Shown here piece after piece: positions 8,141-16,794 of a stretch of 64,000 nt of DNA. The notes under the pieces are model-generated. The model saw only the letters and a program-made list of their open reading frames with translations. It had not been told where the DNA came from and did not search any database. The translations under genes were made by a program, and so were the position numbers. Where the stretch lies: contig CBDFKJ010000003.1 in NCBI GenBank assembly GCA_965248805.1, positions 1-64,000 on the forward strand, in the 5' to 3' direction. The stretch's first letter is position 1. Each line of letters begins with the position of its first letter. The stretch is from CBDFKJ01 sp965248805 (GTDB lineage: Bacteria > Pseudomonadota > Alphaproteobacteria > UBA6615).

Positions 8141-8159
8141 GGCCGGCGATGTGCCGGCC
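8141..8159 (-). terminator. stem-loop between protease and capsid genes
   Basis: GGCCGGC (8141-8147) and GCCGGCC (8153-8159) form a 7-bp GC stem with a 5-base loop. In the direction of transcription it is followed by TTCTTGTT, a weak U-rich tail. It could be a leaky terminator or an mRNA-stabilising hairpin ahead of the highly expressed capsid gene. Confidence 0.4.
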
Positions 8160-8184
8160 GCGATTTTCTGGTTTGTCGAGTGTC

Positions 8185-8763
8185 CTAGGTCAGAAGGTGG
8201 AGACGCCGGCGGGCGAGATTGCGCCGCCATGGCACAGGCGGCTTGAGGGTCTCGCGGAAGGCTTCGAGCGAGCGCACCGCGACATCGGTTTGCGCGTAGG
8301 CCGGGAATGTCACCGGCGAGACGTCAAAAAGGCGAACGGCCCGGAGCGTGCGCACCGGCTCGCCGTCCTCGATGTTCCATTCGTCGGTGAGCGTCCGAAA
8401 ACTGATCGACATGCCGCTGACATCGCCGCGCCCGATCAGAGTCACCACATCTCGCGCGGCGTTCGTGTCGGGCGGCTCGATACGAACCGACAGGCCGGTG
8501 TCGTCCTCGGCGAGACGAAGCGTGCCGGCGCGGTTGCGGCCCAGCACCTGGTCGGAACTGTGGTTGAACAGCGCGCGGATATCGTCCTCGGCGATGGTGG
8601 CGGCGAAGGCGCCGGGCGCGATCCGTTCACGGAAGCCACCCAGATCTTCGCTCAGGCTGTCGAACACCGCCGCGTGACCGATGATCACCGGCTGCGCGCC
8701 CTCGGAGGGCTCGGCGCGCAGCTCGGCGCCATGCAGTGCGCGGCGCTCGCGGTCATTCCTCAT
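8185..8763 (-). CDS. prohead protease, HK97 (U35) family
   Basis: A 192-residue serine protease that matures the capsid. The catalytic His is in LFNHSSDQVLG (His68) and the Ser in GDVSGMSISF (Ser119 or Ser121). The VIIGHAAVFDSLSED start and ERIAPGAF block are typical. It overlaps the end of the portal gene by 11 bases. The Arg-rich last 20 residues look like an appended tail. Confidence 0.95.
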   Translation of the reverse strand: MRNDRERRALHGAELRAEPSEGAQPVIIGHAAVFDSLSEDLGGFRERIAPGAFAATIAEDDIRALFNHSSDQVLGRNRAGTLRLAEDDTGLSVRIEPPDTNAARDVVTLIGRGDVSGMSISFRTLTDEWNIEDGEPVRTLRAVRLFDVSPVTFPAYAQTDVAVRSLEAFRETLKPPVPWRRNLARRRLHLLT

Positions 8764-10192
8764 CTTCGTCGTCCTCCGGTTCGGGCTCGGGCTCCGGCGG
8801 CTCGGTGCCTGCGTCCATCAACGCCGCCATCGGCTGCATGTTGACCGGGCTGACATAGACGTCACCTTCCGGACCGATCGGGTTCTCGCCGATGCGCTCG
8901 CGCACATCGTTGGGCGAGTACCAGCCCCACTGAATACCCTTGGCGTGGGCCTCGGATTGCACCTTCACGTCGCCGCGCAACAGTTCGCCGAAGTCCAGCA
9001 TCGCGGCGAATTGGAGCCGCCCCTGCGGCGTCATCAGATCGCGCTTGATCGCGTCCTCGATGCGGCGTGCGAGCGGCACCAGGGTATCGGTGACCCAGGC
9101 CCGGTTCTGCTGCTCGACATTGTTGAGCGTCGATTTTTCAAGAATGCCGATCTTGTACGGCGGCACCCGGTACAGCCGCGCGATCTCAAGATCCGTGTAG
9201 CCGCGTGTTTCCAGGTACTGCGCGTCCTCGTTCGTCATGCCGATGCTGTGGAACTTTGCATTCTGCTCCAGGATCGCGACCCCGTGCCGGTTCTCCCCGG
9301 CGTAGGTCTCCCGCCAGCTCGCCCTGAGGCGATTGAACGCTTCCTCGCCCAGAACTCCGTCCACCTCCAGCACGCCGCGCGGACGAGCGTCGTTGGCAAA
9401 GAGCCGGGCACCGTAGTCACGGCTGGCGAGCGCCATGCCGATCGTCTCGCGGTGGATCGCGATCGGCGTCATGCCCATCAGGCCGTCGCCCTGCAATGGC
9501 CCGCGGACGTGGAACACCTCGCCGGCGAGCAGGATCTCGCGCGCGCCGGTCTCGGGCTGGTGCTCGTAGGCCGGCCGCCGGTCCCGCGTCCAGAAGGGTC
9601 GCACCCGGTCGGGGTGCATCGGCTCCAGCGCTACTGTCCGGCCGGCGCCGTTGCGGACGATCCGCGAATAGTGGTTGCCGCGCAGTTGCAGGTGCTCGAC
9701 GACCATCTCCCAGAAGTCGAAGGCGGTCTGCCAGCCGTTCGGCGCGTGCAGCAGCACGCCATGCAGCGGGTGTTCCGTCGCTTCCTCGCTGCGCCGGCGT
9801 CCCGCGTCGTCGCGTGTCACGCGCTTGAGCAGACACGGCAGCGAGGCGATCGTCTCCGCCGTGTTGCGCACGCAGGCGAACACGGCCGAGGCTTGCAGCG
9901 CCGTCCGCACGGTGACCGGCTGGCCCGAGGCGCTCGCCGCGCCGACGCCCAGCCACGAGGCGATGACGGGGTCGCGCGGGTGGCCGCTCGGCCCCGTGTG
10001 CGCGCGGACCTCGCCGCTCGGCCTCTCGTGCGCCTGGGTTTCGCCGCTCGGCTTCTCGTGCGCCCGAGCCTCGTCGTTCGGCCTCTCGTGCGCCTGGGTC
10101 TCGTCGTGCGCCCGAGCCTCGTCGCTCGGCCCCGTGTGCGCGCGGACCTCGCCACCGAACAGCACTACCATCGCGTCCGCCAACCGGCCCAT
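8753..10192 (-). CDS. phage portal protein with a repeat-bearing N-terminus
   Basis: A 479-residue HK97-type portal. The conserved body starts near residue 75 (PVIASWLGVGAAS) and has TALQASAVFACVRNTAETIASLP, LHGVLLHAPN, and the late LYRVPPYKIG block. The oddity is residues 15-72, which consist of about ten-residue repeats built on RAHE/RPSGE/RAHTGPS (next entry). The C-terminus is Glu/Pro/Asp-rich. It abuts terL in the late operon. Confidence 0.95.
   Translation of the reverse strand: MGRLADAMVVLFGGEVRAHTGPSDEARAHDETQAHERPNDEARAHEKPSGETQAHERPSGEVRAHTGPSGHPRDPVIASWLGVGAASASGQPVTVRTALQASAVFACVRNTAETIASLPCLLKRVTRDDAGRRRSEEATEHPLHGVLLHAPNGWQTAFDFWEMVVEHLQLRGNHYSRIVRNGAGRTVALEPMHPDRVRPFWTRDRRPAYEHQPETGAREILLAGEVFHVRGPLQGDGLMGMTPIAIHRETIGMALASRDYGARLFANDARPRGVLEVDGVLGEEAFNRLRASWRETYAGENRHGVAILEQNAKFHSIGMTNEDAQYLETRGYTDLEIARLYRVPPYKIGILEKSTLNNVEQQNRAWVTDTLVPLARRIEDAIKRDLMTPQGRLQFAAMLDFGELLRGDVKVQSEAHAKGIQWGWYSPNDVRERIGENPIGPEGDVYVSPVNMQPMAALMDAGTEPPEPEPEPEDDEDEE
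9985..10150 (-). repeat. tandem repeat encoding the portal N-terminal extension
   Basis: Units of about 24-30 bp carrying CGTGCGCCTGGG / CGTGCGCCCGAG and CTCGGCC(T/C)CTCGTG words are repeated six to seven times. In protein they give RAH(E/D/T)-x-PS/PN-(G/D)E units. The copies are imperfect, and the first and last (GAGGTCCGCGCGCACACG) are nearly identical, so unequal crossing-over or slippage is the likely origin. Confidence 0.7.
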
Positions 10193-11964
10193 CAGATCAC
10201 CCGCAGGCCGCGCGTCTGATAGACGCTCGGCGGCGGCACCAGCGAATCCGCATGGCAGGCCGCGCCGATGGCTTCCACCAACGCCACCGCGCCGTCGATC
10301 CGCCCCGACGACTTGCGCGTGTCAAAGCGACGGTCAGTCGGCTCGATCGAGCTCGGGACGCAGTTCGCGCTGGCAACGCACCAGTTCATGACCGGGTTCT
10401 CGTGGATGCGCAGCCGCTGCTCGATCAATGCCGCCTCCGTTTCCTCGATCGATCCCGGCATCCAGAGCCCGGTCTTCTGCGCCCTGTAGAACCCCTGGCC
10501 GTGCTCGACCAGCGGCACCGTCGCGCCCGACTTGTCGAGCTCGGCCGCCAGCAGTTCCAGCTTGGCCCGGTCATAGGCGATGGCCCTCACGTCGAAGCGA
10601 AGACAGACATCGACGATCAGACGCGCCGCATGCTCGTAGTCGATCACCTTGCCCGGCGGCGCGAACAGATGGCCTTCGTCGCGCCATTGCTGGTAGCGCG
10701 GCGTCATGTTGTCGCGGTCCTGAAGCTCCAGCAGCCGGTCGCCCGGCATCCAGAAGAACGAGAATACGTCCCACTTCCGGTGCCCGGTCTCGAACGCCAG
10801 CACCAGCGCCGTCAGATCGCTCGATATCGCGAGGTCGAGGCCGCCATAGCAGGGCAAGCCCTCATACTCCGAGATATCCAGCGCCGCCTGCGCCGGGAAC
10901 CAGATCTCAGGCGGCAGCCAGCCCTCGGCCGATTCCGTCCATTCGCAGAAGTTGAGGCGCCTGACCACGTACTGCTTCGACGGGATGCCGCGCGCCGCCT
11001 GCACCTGATCGCGCAGATAGTCGTAGCCCGGCACCCCCGGCAGGCTCGGGTTGGCCTTGATCCAGCAGCCTTCGTCCTTGAACGGATCGTCGCCGTCATC
11101 GAGCGCGCACACGTAGCCGAAGAAACTGTCGTCTTCGAGCGTTCCCGCGGCGATCTTGCAGGCGTAGTCGTGGTACTCTCAACAGACTGTCTCGCGGTCG
11201 GAGCCGCTGTTGGTGATCATGAACGTCAACGGCTGCCTGCGGTGTTTCACTCCGGCGTCGAGGAACTCGACCGTCGCATTGGTCGGGTGCTCGTGGATCT
11301 CGTCGAGCAGCGCGCAGTGCGGCTTCGGCCCCGACTTGCCCCGCCCCTGACGCTCCGACGAGATCGGCTGGAACCACGAGCGCGTGGCCAGGTAGTCGAT
11401 CCGGGTCTTGCGCTTTTCGCCGTGGACCTGCAGCCGGGCGCTCAGTTCAGGCGACTGCTCGACCATCGCCACCGCATCGCGGAACAGGATCTCGGCCTGG
11501 GCCTGGTTGTAGGCCGCCGAGTACACCTCGGCCCGGATCTCGCCATCGGCGCACAGCATCAGCAGACCGACGCCGCCGGCGAGCGGCGACTTGCCGCAGC
11601 CCTTGCCGGCCTCGATGTAGACCCGGCGAAAGCGCCTGGTGCCGTCGCCGCGCTTCCAGCCGAACACCGAGCCGACGACGAAGCACTGCCAGGGCAGGAG
11701 CTCGAACGGCCGGCCCTCGTACTCCCCGCTGTTGAGCCGCAGCACCACCCGGAAGAACCGGATCGCCCGGTCGGCCGCACCGACGTCCCAGACCAGCCCG
11801 CGCGCCTGTCCCTCCTTCCGGTCCCGCAGGTGGCGCGCGCAGGCCGCCCGGACATGAGGGCCGGCGGCGATCGGCTTGCGCTTGCGCGTGACCGCGCGCG
11901 CGTAGGCCGTGACCGGATCAGTGCTCGAAGAACTCCGTGGCCTCGGACTGTTCCTGCGCGGCAC
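10192..11964 (-). pseudogene. terL: terminase large subunit, interrupted by an in-frame TGA
   Basis: Packaging ATPase-nuclease of the phage_terminase_1 type, from GTG at 11964. Residues 118-126 hold the Walker A motif (EAGKGCGKS), and HCALLDEIHEH near 221 is Walker B. After residue 261 (DRETVC) a TGA at 11179-11181 replaces what should be Trp before EYHDYAC. Beyond it the same frame continues intact for 328 codons through the nuclease domain (YGGLDLAISSDLTAL, IAYDRAKLE). One base change therefore splits an otherwise complete gene. A GTG at 11112 could start only the nuclease half. Confidence 0.9.
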
Positions 11965-12346
11965 CGTAGCCCTTTCTCGCCGAAGGCGCCTGCGACCGCG
12001 CCAGGCTGACCAGGTTGAGCCCCATGTCGGCCGCCGCCTTCATCATCGTTTCGCGGGCCTTGTTGCGGATCGACAACCACGGATTCTGGATCGGAAAGTC
12101 GGACGGTGACTTGATGATCTTGCCGGTTCCCTCCAGATGCTCGCTGGCTTCACGCCAGTCCGCGAACGCCTCGGCGTAGATCGCGAGCTCGGACACGAAC
12201 AGGTCGGACCACTGGTCCAGGCGCGTGAGCAGGCGGGCCACACGGACATATTCCTTGCGCGCCGCTCCGCTCAGATAATCCGGGACGATGACGTCCTGGT
12301 TGTGGACCAGTGTGATGTGGCCAGTCTTCGGCTTGCGTCCGCGCAC
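11918..12346 (-). CDS. terminase small subunit, P27 family
   Basis: A DNA-recognition subunit of the packaging motor. I place the start at GTG 12346, giving VRGRKPKTGHITL, the usual family beginning, with GGAGA 7 bases upstream; a TTG at 12370 would add eight residues. The family core NPWLSIRNKARETMMKAAADMG is present, as is the preceding SPSDFPIQ. It overlaps terL by 47 bases and lies within the 3' part of the longer upstream frame. Confidence 0.85.
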   Translation of the reverse strand: MRGRKPKTGHITLVHNQDVIVPDYLSGAARKEYVRVARLLTRLDQWSDLFVSELAIYAEAFADWREASEHLEGTGKIIKSPSDFPIQNPWLSIRNKARETMMKAAADMGLNLVSLARSQAPSARKGYGAAQEQSEATEFFEH

Positions 12347-13082
12347 CGTCGGTCTCCGCGAGCGTCTCAAGACGCTCCAGCGCCAGCTCCACCATGCGCC
12401 GCAGCGCGATCGCCGAGTTGTGCACGTCCTCCCGTTCCTTGACCGCGATCACGGCATCGAAGATCACATCGAAGTCCTCGAAACGCGCGACGTGCACCGT
12501 GCCGGCGCGGTTGGACTTCCGCTCGATGCGGGCCAGCGCCGCTTCGAACTGTTCCGCCTCGGCCGGCAGGAACTGCACGGACATCTCGTGATACTCCGGC
12601 GCTCCGACCGCGAGGCTCGCGATATCCACCGGCGACGCCTTGTCGAACATGTCGTCGGTCAACCCGGAGTAGGTCTTGGCATCGAAGCCAAGCGCGTCAT
12701 ACAGCTCGCGCAGCGTGTTGGGATCGTCCTCACCTTCGATGGCGTTGTGCGAGAGCTGGATGGCAACCCGCTGCCCGGCCGTCAGCAGCGAGATGATCTC
12801 GATGCAGTCCGCAACCTCGATGCCGGCCGCGATCGCCGCCTGAACCCGATGGTTGCCGCTCAGCACCGTGTCTTCGTGGATCAGCGGCGCCGTGGTCAGG
12901 CAGCCGTCCTTGCGAAGATTGTCCACCAGACGCTCGAACTGCGCCGGCTGCATGTAGCGGGCGTTCTTCTCAAGCAGCTTCAGCCCGCGCAGTTCCTTGG
13001 TGACGGCCCGCGTCTTGAGCCCAGCGCCGATACCAGCCTTCGTAGAGCGCTTGTGGAGACCGGCGTCTGACTTCGCTTTCAT
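12150..13082 (-). CDS. ParB N-terminal-domain protein of the packaging region
   Basis: Up to 310 residues. Residues 30-125 form a ParB/Srx-like domain (LLEKNARYMQPAQFERLVDNL, then DTVLSGNHRVQAAIAAGI and VAIQLSHNAIEGEDD). Such proteins sit beside terminase genes in many phages, where a role in DNA nicking or partition-like CTP binding is suspected but not established. The natural end is doubtful: the frame runs 197 bases into the terminase small subunit gene, and the last 60 residues look non-native, so a stop may have been lost near 12350. The first 35 residues overlap the next gene. Confidence 0.75.
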   Translation of the reverse strand: MKAKSDAGLHKRSTKAGIGAGLKTRAVTKELRGLKLLEKNARYMQPAQFERLVDNLRKDGCLTTAPLIHEDTVLSGNHRVQAAIAAGIEVADCIEIISLLTAGQRVAIQLSHNAIEGEDDPNTLRELYDALGFDAKTYSGLTDDMFDKASPVDIASLAVGAPEYHEMSVQFLPAEAEQFEAALARIERKSNRAGTVHVARFEDFDVIFDAVIAVKEREDVHNSAIALRRMVELALERLETLAETDGARTQAEDWPHHTGPQPGRHRPGLSERSGAQGICPCGPPAHAPGPVVRPVRVRARDLRRGVRGLA

Positions 13083-14316
13083 AGTTCAGCATCCCCTCTC
13101 CGCGGGCCGCGAGCGTGAAGACGCCGCGGTACTTCATCGACACCGGCTTGTCGGTGAACGCCGTGGTGTAGAGCCGGGCGACCCGGACCAGCTCGCGCCG
13201 CTCGAAGATCGACACCGGCACGTGACTGGTAGCGAGCAGCGCGATCAGTTTCGACATCCTGCGGTGTCGGCAGATGGCGAAGTCGCTCAACAGATAGATC
13301 GCGCTCGTGTCCCCGAACTTCGAGCGCTGGTAGATGAAAGCTCCCGCCAGCTTCTCGTCGAGGTAGACGAGGAAGTTCAAGCCGCCCGATACATGGGCGA
13401 TGCCCTTGGACAGATAGCGGTCTTTCAGAAAGTTCAGCTTCGCCGAGTCCGTCTGAACAAGGTCGACCTTCGTGTGCGACGTCAGTGCCGCAGGGTCGAC
13501 CGCTTCGTACAGGAACGGCGTCGAGCGGTGGTGCGTTGCCCGCAGCGATGAGCCGCCGGCGCTTGCGTATGTGTAGACCGTGCGCCGACCGTCGTTGCAG
13601 TAGCCGGTCACCGGACACAACGCGCCATCTTCGAGCAGGTGATCGGAGAAGACGCAGTACGGCAGACCCTGGTCGTGAATGCCGCGCACCCAGGTTGCCA
13701 GGTCCGCCGGGTCCCAAACCTCGTAAGCCGGCCGCCGCCACTCGGTGTTGTCGTCGACGAAGCGAAACAGCCGCTCGTAGCCACCCTTGTACGTCGGCGG
13801 AAAGGCCACGATACCGCCGCCGGCCTTGCGCGCCAGCGCCGGCATTTGCCGGAAGTCGCCGGCGACGAACCCGTCAGGCCGTGGACCGGCGAGCATCGCG
13901 TCCAGGCGCTCTCGTGCGCGCCGGAGGAAGTCCGCAAACGCCGTCTCGTAGTGTGCGAAGTGGGTTTGCGCCCACTCGTTCTTGCCGCGGTACCGCGCCA
14001 TGTCCACGGCGACCATCACCGCCGCCACGCGCTCGGCCGGCGCGCCGCCGATGCGTCCCTCGATGAACGCGAGCCTGCCGGTGAAGCGGACGTCGACGGG
14101 CCGGCCTGTCAGCAGGTGCCCCAGCGCCACCGAGAACAGCGACACGTCGTTCGAGATCACCCGGCACGCCGGATAACCGGCCTTGATCGCGCGGTCCACG
14201 CGGAACGAGCCCGAGCAGCACACATGGACGCTGCCCCAGGCCCCAAAATCGACCGTCCGCAGGATCTGATCGACCACCGGGCGCGGCACCGAACCGACGA
14301 ACATGAGTGAACGCAC
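12970..14316 (-). CDS. putative antirestriction adenine methyltransferase with Mom-like C-terminal domain
   Basis: A 448-residue two-part protein. The N-terminal half looks like an atypical SAM-dependent adenine methyltransferase: a nucleotide-binding-like CCSGSFRVDRA (33-43), VISNDVSLF, and an amino-MTase-type FPPTYKGGYERLF (172-184). The C-terminal part (about 310-425) has the ordering of GNAT/Mom proteins: FLVYLDEKLAGAFIYQRSKF, AIYLLSDFAIC, then RLYTTAFTDKPVSMKYRG. Public databases use the antirestriction name for this family (recalled, not checked). It would modify adenine in phage DNA to block host restriction. It overlaps the ParB-like gene by 113 bases. Confidence 0.7.
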   Translation of the reverse strand: MRSLMFVGSVPRPVVDQILRTVDFGAWGSVHVCCSGSFRVDRAIKAGYPACRVISNDVSLFSVALGHLLTGRPVDVRFTGRLAFIEGRIGGAPAERVAAVMVAVDMARYRGKNEWAQTHFAHYETAFADFLRRARERLDAMLAGPRPDGFVAGDFRQMPALARKAGGGIVAFPPTYKGGYERLFRFVDDNTEWRRPAYEVWDPADLATWVRGIHDQGLPYCVFSDHLLEDGALCPVTGYCNDGRRTVYTYASAGGSSLRATHHRSTPFLYEAVDPAALTSHTKVDLVQTDSAKLNFLKDRYLSKGIAHVSGGLNFLVYLDEKLAGAFIYQRSKFGDTSAIYLLSDFAICRHRRMSKLIALLATSHVPVSIFERRELVRVARLYTTAFTDKPVSMKYRGVFTLAARGEGMLNYESEVRRRSPQALYEGWYRRWAQDAGRHQGTARAEAA

Positions 14317-14398
14317 CCCCCCCTAGTTAATTTCGTTCGCGAGACGAGAAACCTCCCCCGCCGGTCTACGCGCCGACCGGCTCTAGTTTGGAACCCCC

Positions 14399-14746
14399 CT
14401 ATCCCCCTTTGGGTGAATCCGAGTACACGCCCCTGTTCGCAGGGTGCCTCGGATCGAGGGGCCAGCCGTTCGGCGCTACGGCATTGCTGTAGCCGCGCGC
14501 CTCATGGCGCTGCTTGGCCGATCCGTGATGGCTGTCGCACAGCGGCTGCCAGTTGCGGCGGTCCCAGAACAGCGCCTGGTCGCCTCGATGCGGCACGATG
14601 TGGTCGACCAGCGTCGCCGCGATGACGCGGCCTTCGGCCTGGCACATGGCACACAGCGAATGGCGGGCGAGGAACGTCTTGCGCGCCTTGCGCCAACGCC
14701 TGCCGTAGCCGCGGGCCGCCGCCGACTCCCTCGTGTCCTGGTTCAT
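14399..14746 (-). CDS. HNH endonuclease of the packaging module
   Basis: A 115-residue nuclease. CAMCQAEGR supplies a zinc knuckle half, LVDHIVPHRGD the first catalytic His, LFWDRRNWQPLCDSHHG the Asn/His and the second knuckle half. HNH proteins beside terminase genes are needed for packaging in several cos phages such as HK97. It is the first gene of the leftward late operon and divergent from the MoxR cassette. The 82-bp gap downstream contains an imperfect hairpin at 14360-14381. Confidence 0.9.
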   Translation of the reverse strand: MNQDTRESAAARGYGRRWRKARKTFLARHSLCAMCQAEGRVIAATLVDHIVPHRGDQALFWDRRNWQPLCDSHHGSAKQRHEARGYSNAVAPNGWPLDPRHPANRGVYSDSPKGG

Positions 14747-14785
14747 GTAATAACAGCTTAAGTCGTTGTTTTTATTGCTTTTTAC

Positions 14786-14813
14786 TTGACGTCTGTAAGT
14801 AATTATATAGAAT
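14786..14813 (+). promoter_or_regulatory. promoter of the MoxR cassette
   Basis: TTGACG at 14786-14791, a 16-bp spacer, then TAGAAT at 14808-14813, in a strikingly AT-rich 75-bp stretch that also serves as divergent upstream region for the late operon. The spacing fits a sigma-70 promoter. Confidence 0.55.
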
Positions 14814-14832
14814 AGTACTTGTCAAAACAGTA

Positions 14833-14878
14833 GAGCCCCGGGCGCCCTAAGTTTGGGAGACGACGGCGCCCAGGGCTC
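14833..14878 (+). promoter_or_regulatory. long hairpin in the 5' leader of the MoxR cassette
   Basis: GAGCCC at 14833-14838 pairs with GGGCTC at 14873-14878, and GGGCGCC at 14840-14846 pairs with GGCGCCC at 14865-14871: 13 base pairs with one C-A mismatch and an 18-base loop. No U-run follows, so it is not a simple terminator. It lies between the promoter and the ribosome-binding site at 14900. Confidence 0.5.
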
Positions 14879-14912
14879 ATTGCCAACCCCTCTGCGAAAA
14901 GGAGCAAGCAAA

Positions 14913-15923
14913 ATGACTATAACCTCAAACTACACCCTCAAACCATCGCAGGTGTCCGAAGCCCTGAGCATCCTGGTCGGCATCAAGCAGCCGATCATGA
15001 TCTGGGGGCCTCCCGGCGTCGGCAAGTCGGCGGTCGTCAAGCAGATCGCAGACGAGAACGGCCTGGAGCTGCGCGACGTCCGGGCGATCCTGTTGGACCC
15101 GGTCGATCTGCGCGGCCTGCCGCACATCAACGGTGATGGGCGCGCCCATTGGGCGGTGCCCGAGTTCCTGCCCCGCGAGGGTAAGGGCATCCTGTTCCTG
15201 GACGAGCTGACGGCGGCGCCGCAGCTTACCCAGGCGGCCTGCTATCAACTGATCCTTGATCGCAAGCTGGGCGAATACGAGTTGCCCGCCGGCTGGACCA
15301 TCATCGCGGCCGGCAACCGCGAGAGCGACCGCGGTGTCGTCCACCGCATGCCCTCTCCGCTCACCAACCGGTTCGTCCATCTCGACTTCGGCGTCGACCT
15401 CGACGACTGGACCAAATGGGCGACCAAGCACGGGATTGCCACCGAAGTGATCGCGTTTCTGCGTTTCCGTGACGAGTTGCTGCACGACTTCGACCCGAAG
15501 CGCTCGGAGAAGGCTTTCCCGCCGCCCCGGTCGTGGGAGTTCGTGAGCAACATCGTCGGCTCCGGCACCGTCACCAACGGTATCGAGTATCCGCTGATCG
15601 CCGGCGCCGTCGGCGAAGGCGCGGCGGCCGAGTTCATGGGCTTCCTCAAGATCGCCCGCTCGATCCAGAGCCCCGACATGATCCTGATGAACCCGGAGAA
15701 GAGCGATATCCCCGAGGAAGCGGCGACGCTCTATGCGATCTCGACCGCGCTGGCCCGCAAGGCGACCGAGGGCAACATGGATCGGGTCGTCGCTTACGCG
15801 AACCGGCTGCCCGACGAGTTCGGCGTGCTGCTGGTCAAGGACGCGCTCGACCGCGACCCGGCGGTGGCCAACACCCGCGCCTACATCGAGTGGGTGTCCG
15901 AGCATCATGAGGTGATGTCATGA
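14913..15923 (+). CDS. MoxR-type AAA+ ATPase
   Basis: A 336-residue AAA+ ATPase: Walker A WGPPGVGKS (31-39), Walker B GILFLDEL followed by TAAPQLTQ, sensor I IIAAGNRESD, and an arginine-finger segment MPSPLTNRFVHLDF. MoxR ATPases act as chaperones with VWA-domain partners to insert cofactors or remodel complexes. The start is set by AGGAG 8 bases upstream. The next gene overlaps by 4 bases (ATGA). In phages this gene heads a cassette with DUF3150 and a VWA protein; the target there is unknown. Confidence 0.9.
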   Translation: MTITSNYTLKPSQVSEALSILVGIKQPIMIWGPPGVGKSAVVKQIADENGLELRDVRAILLDPVDLRGLPHINGDGRAHWAVPEFLPREGKGILFLDELTAAPQLTQAACYQLILDRKLGEYELPAGWTIIAAGNRESDRGVVHRMPSPLTNRFVHLDFGVDLDDWTKWATKHGIATEVIAFLRFRDELLHDFDPKRSEKAFPPPRSWEFVSNIVGSGTVTNGIEYPLIAGAVGEGAAAEFMGFLKIARSIQSPDMILMNPEKSDIPEEAATLYAISTALARKATEGNMDRVVAYANRLPDEFGVLLVKDALDRDPAVANTRAYIEWVSEHHEVMS

Positions 15924-16783
15924 GCAATCTGACCGAGAAAGCCATGCTGGTGCGCCCGGCGATCAACGTCTGGTCGGGCCGCAAGTTCGACAAGAAGGTG
16001 ACACGGGAAGTCCTCGATCACCACAACGCGAGCACCGACGCCGGCCGCTGGAACAAGAGCCTGATCGCAAGGGCCGCGCTGGCCGACGTGACGAGGGCCG
16101 CGAACCAGGCCCGGACCCACCATTACGACCACACACTGTCGTGGGAGGACTGGGGCGCCCGCATCCTGCCGGCGGCGGCGTATTTCGAGTACATGGACGA
16201 GCAGCGCGACTTCAAGACCGCGTTCGACGCGGCGGCCGACGCGTTCGAGCGCAACTACGTCCAGTATGTGAACGATGCAAAGGCGGCGCTCAACGGCATG
16301 TTCGACCCGAACGACTACCCGGCGGTCGCCGATATCCGGGCCCGGTTCGCCTTCGAGACGATCGTTAGCCCGTTGCCCGATCAGGCCGATTTCCGGGTCA
16401 GTCTCAACGCCTCCGAGGTCCAGCGCATCCAGGCAGACATCGAGAGCCGGACCCGCAACATCCTCCATGATGCGACCGACGAGTGCTGGAAGCGCCTCCA
16501 CAAGTCGGTAGAGCACATGACCGAGCGGCTGTCCGACATGGATCACCGCTTCCATGACACGCTGGTCGGCAATTTGCGCGAACTGGTCGACCTGCTGCCG
16601 AAACTCAATATCGCGGACGACCCGGAGCTTGAGCGGATGCGCCAGGACGTAGCGGCAAAGCTCTGCCGCAACGATCCGTCCGTGCTGCGGCCGAACTCGA
16701 AGGACTTCGACGAGGCCGCCCGCGAGCAGCAGGCGAGCGACGCCGAACAGATCCTCGACGCGATGTCCGGCTACGTCGCTTAA
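15920..16783 (+). CDS. DUF3150-like protein of the MoxR cassette
   Basis: A 287-residue, mostly helical protein with several coiled stretches (residues 140-215, DIESRTRNILHDATDECWKRL) and a Lys/Arg-rich start (VWSGRKFDKKVTREVLD). By position between MoxR and the metallopeptidase-VWA gene, and by composition, I assign it to the DUF3150 family seen in phage MoxR cassettes. No catalytic motif is visible. It is translationally coupled to MoxR. Confidence 0.65.
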   Translation: MSNLTEKAMLVRPAINVWSGRKFDKKVTREVLDHHNASTDAGRWNKSLIARAALADVTRAANQARTHHYDHTLSWEDWGARILPAAAYFEYMDEQRDFKTAFDAAADAFERNYVQYVNDAKAALNGMFDPNDYPAVADIRARFAFETIVSPLPDQADFRVSLNASEVQRIQADIESRTRNILHDATDECWKRLHKSVEHMTERLSDMDHRFHDTLVGNLRELVDLLPKLNIADDPELERMRQDVAAKLCRNDPSVLRPNSKDFDEAAREQQASDAEQILDAMSGYVA

Positions 16784-16794
16784 GGAGACGAGAC

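Noticed and set aside
10252..12009. A 585-codon plus-strand frame opposite terL.
   Set aside because: Shadow of the terminase gene in a high-GC context; Arg/Val/Leu-rich with no recognisable motif or ribosome-binding site.
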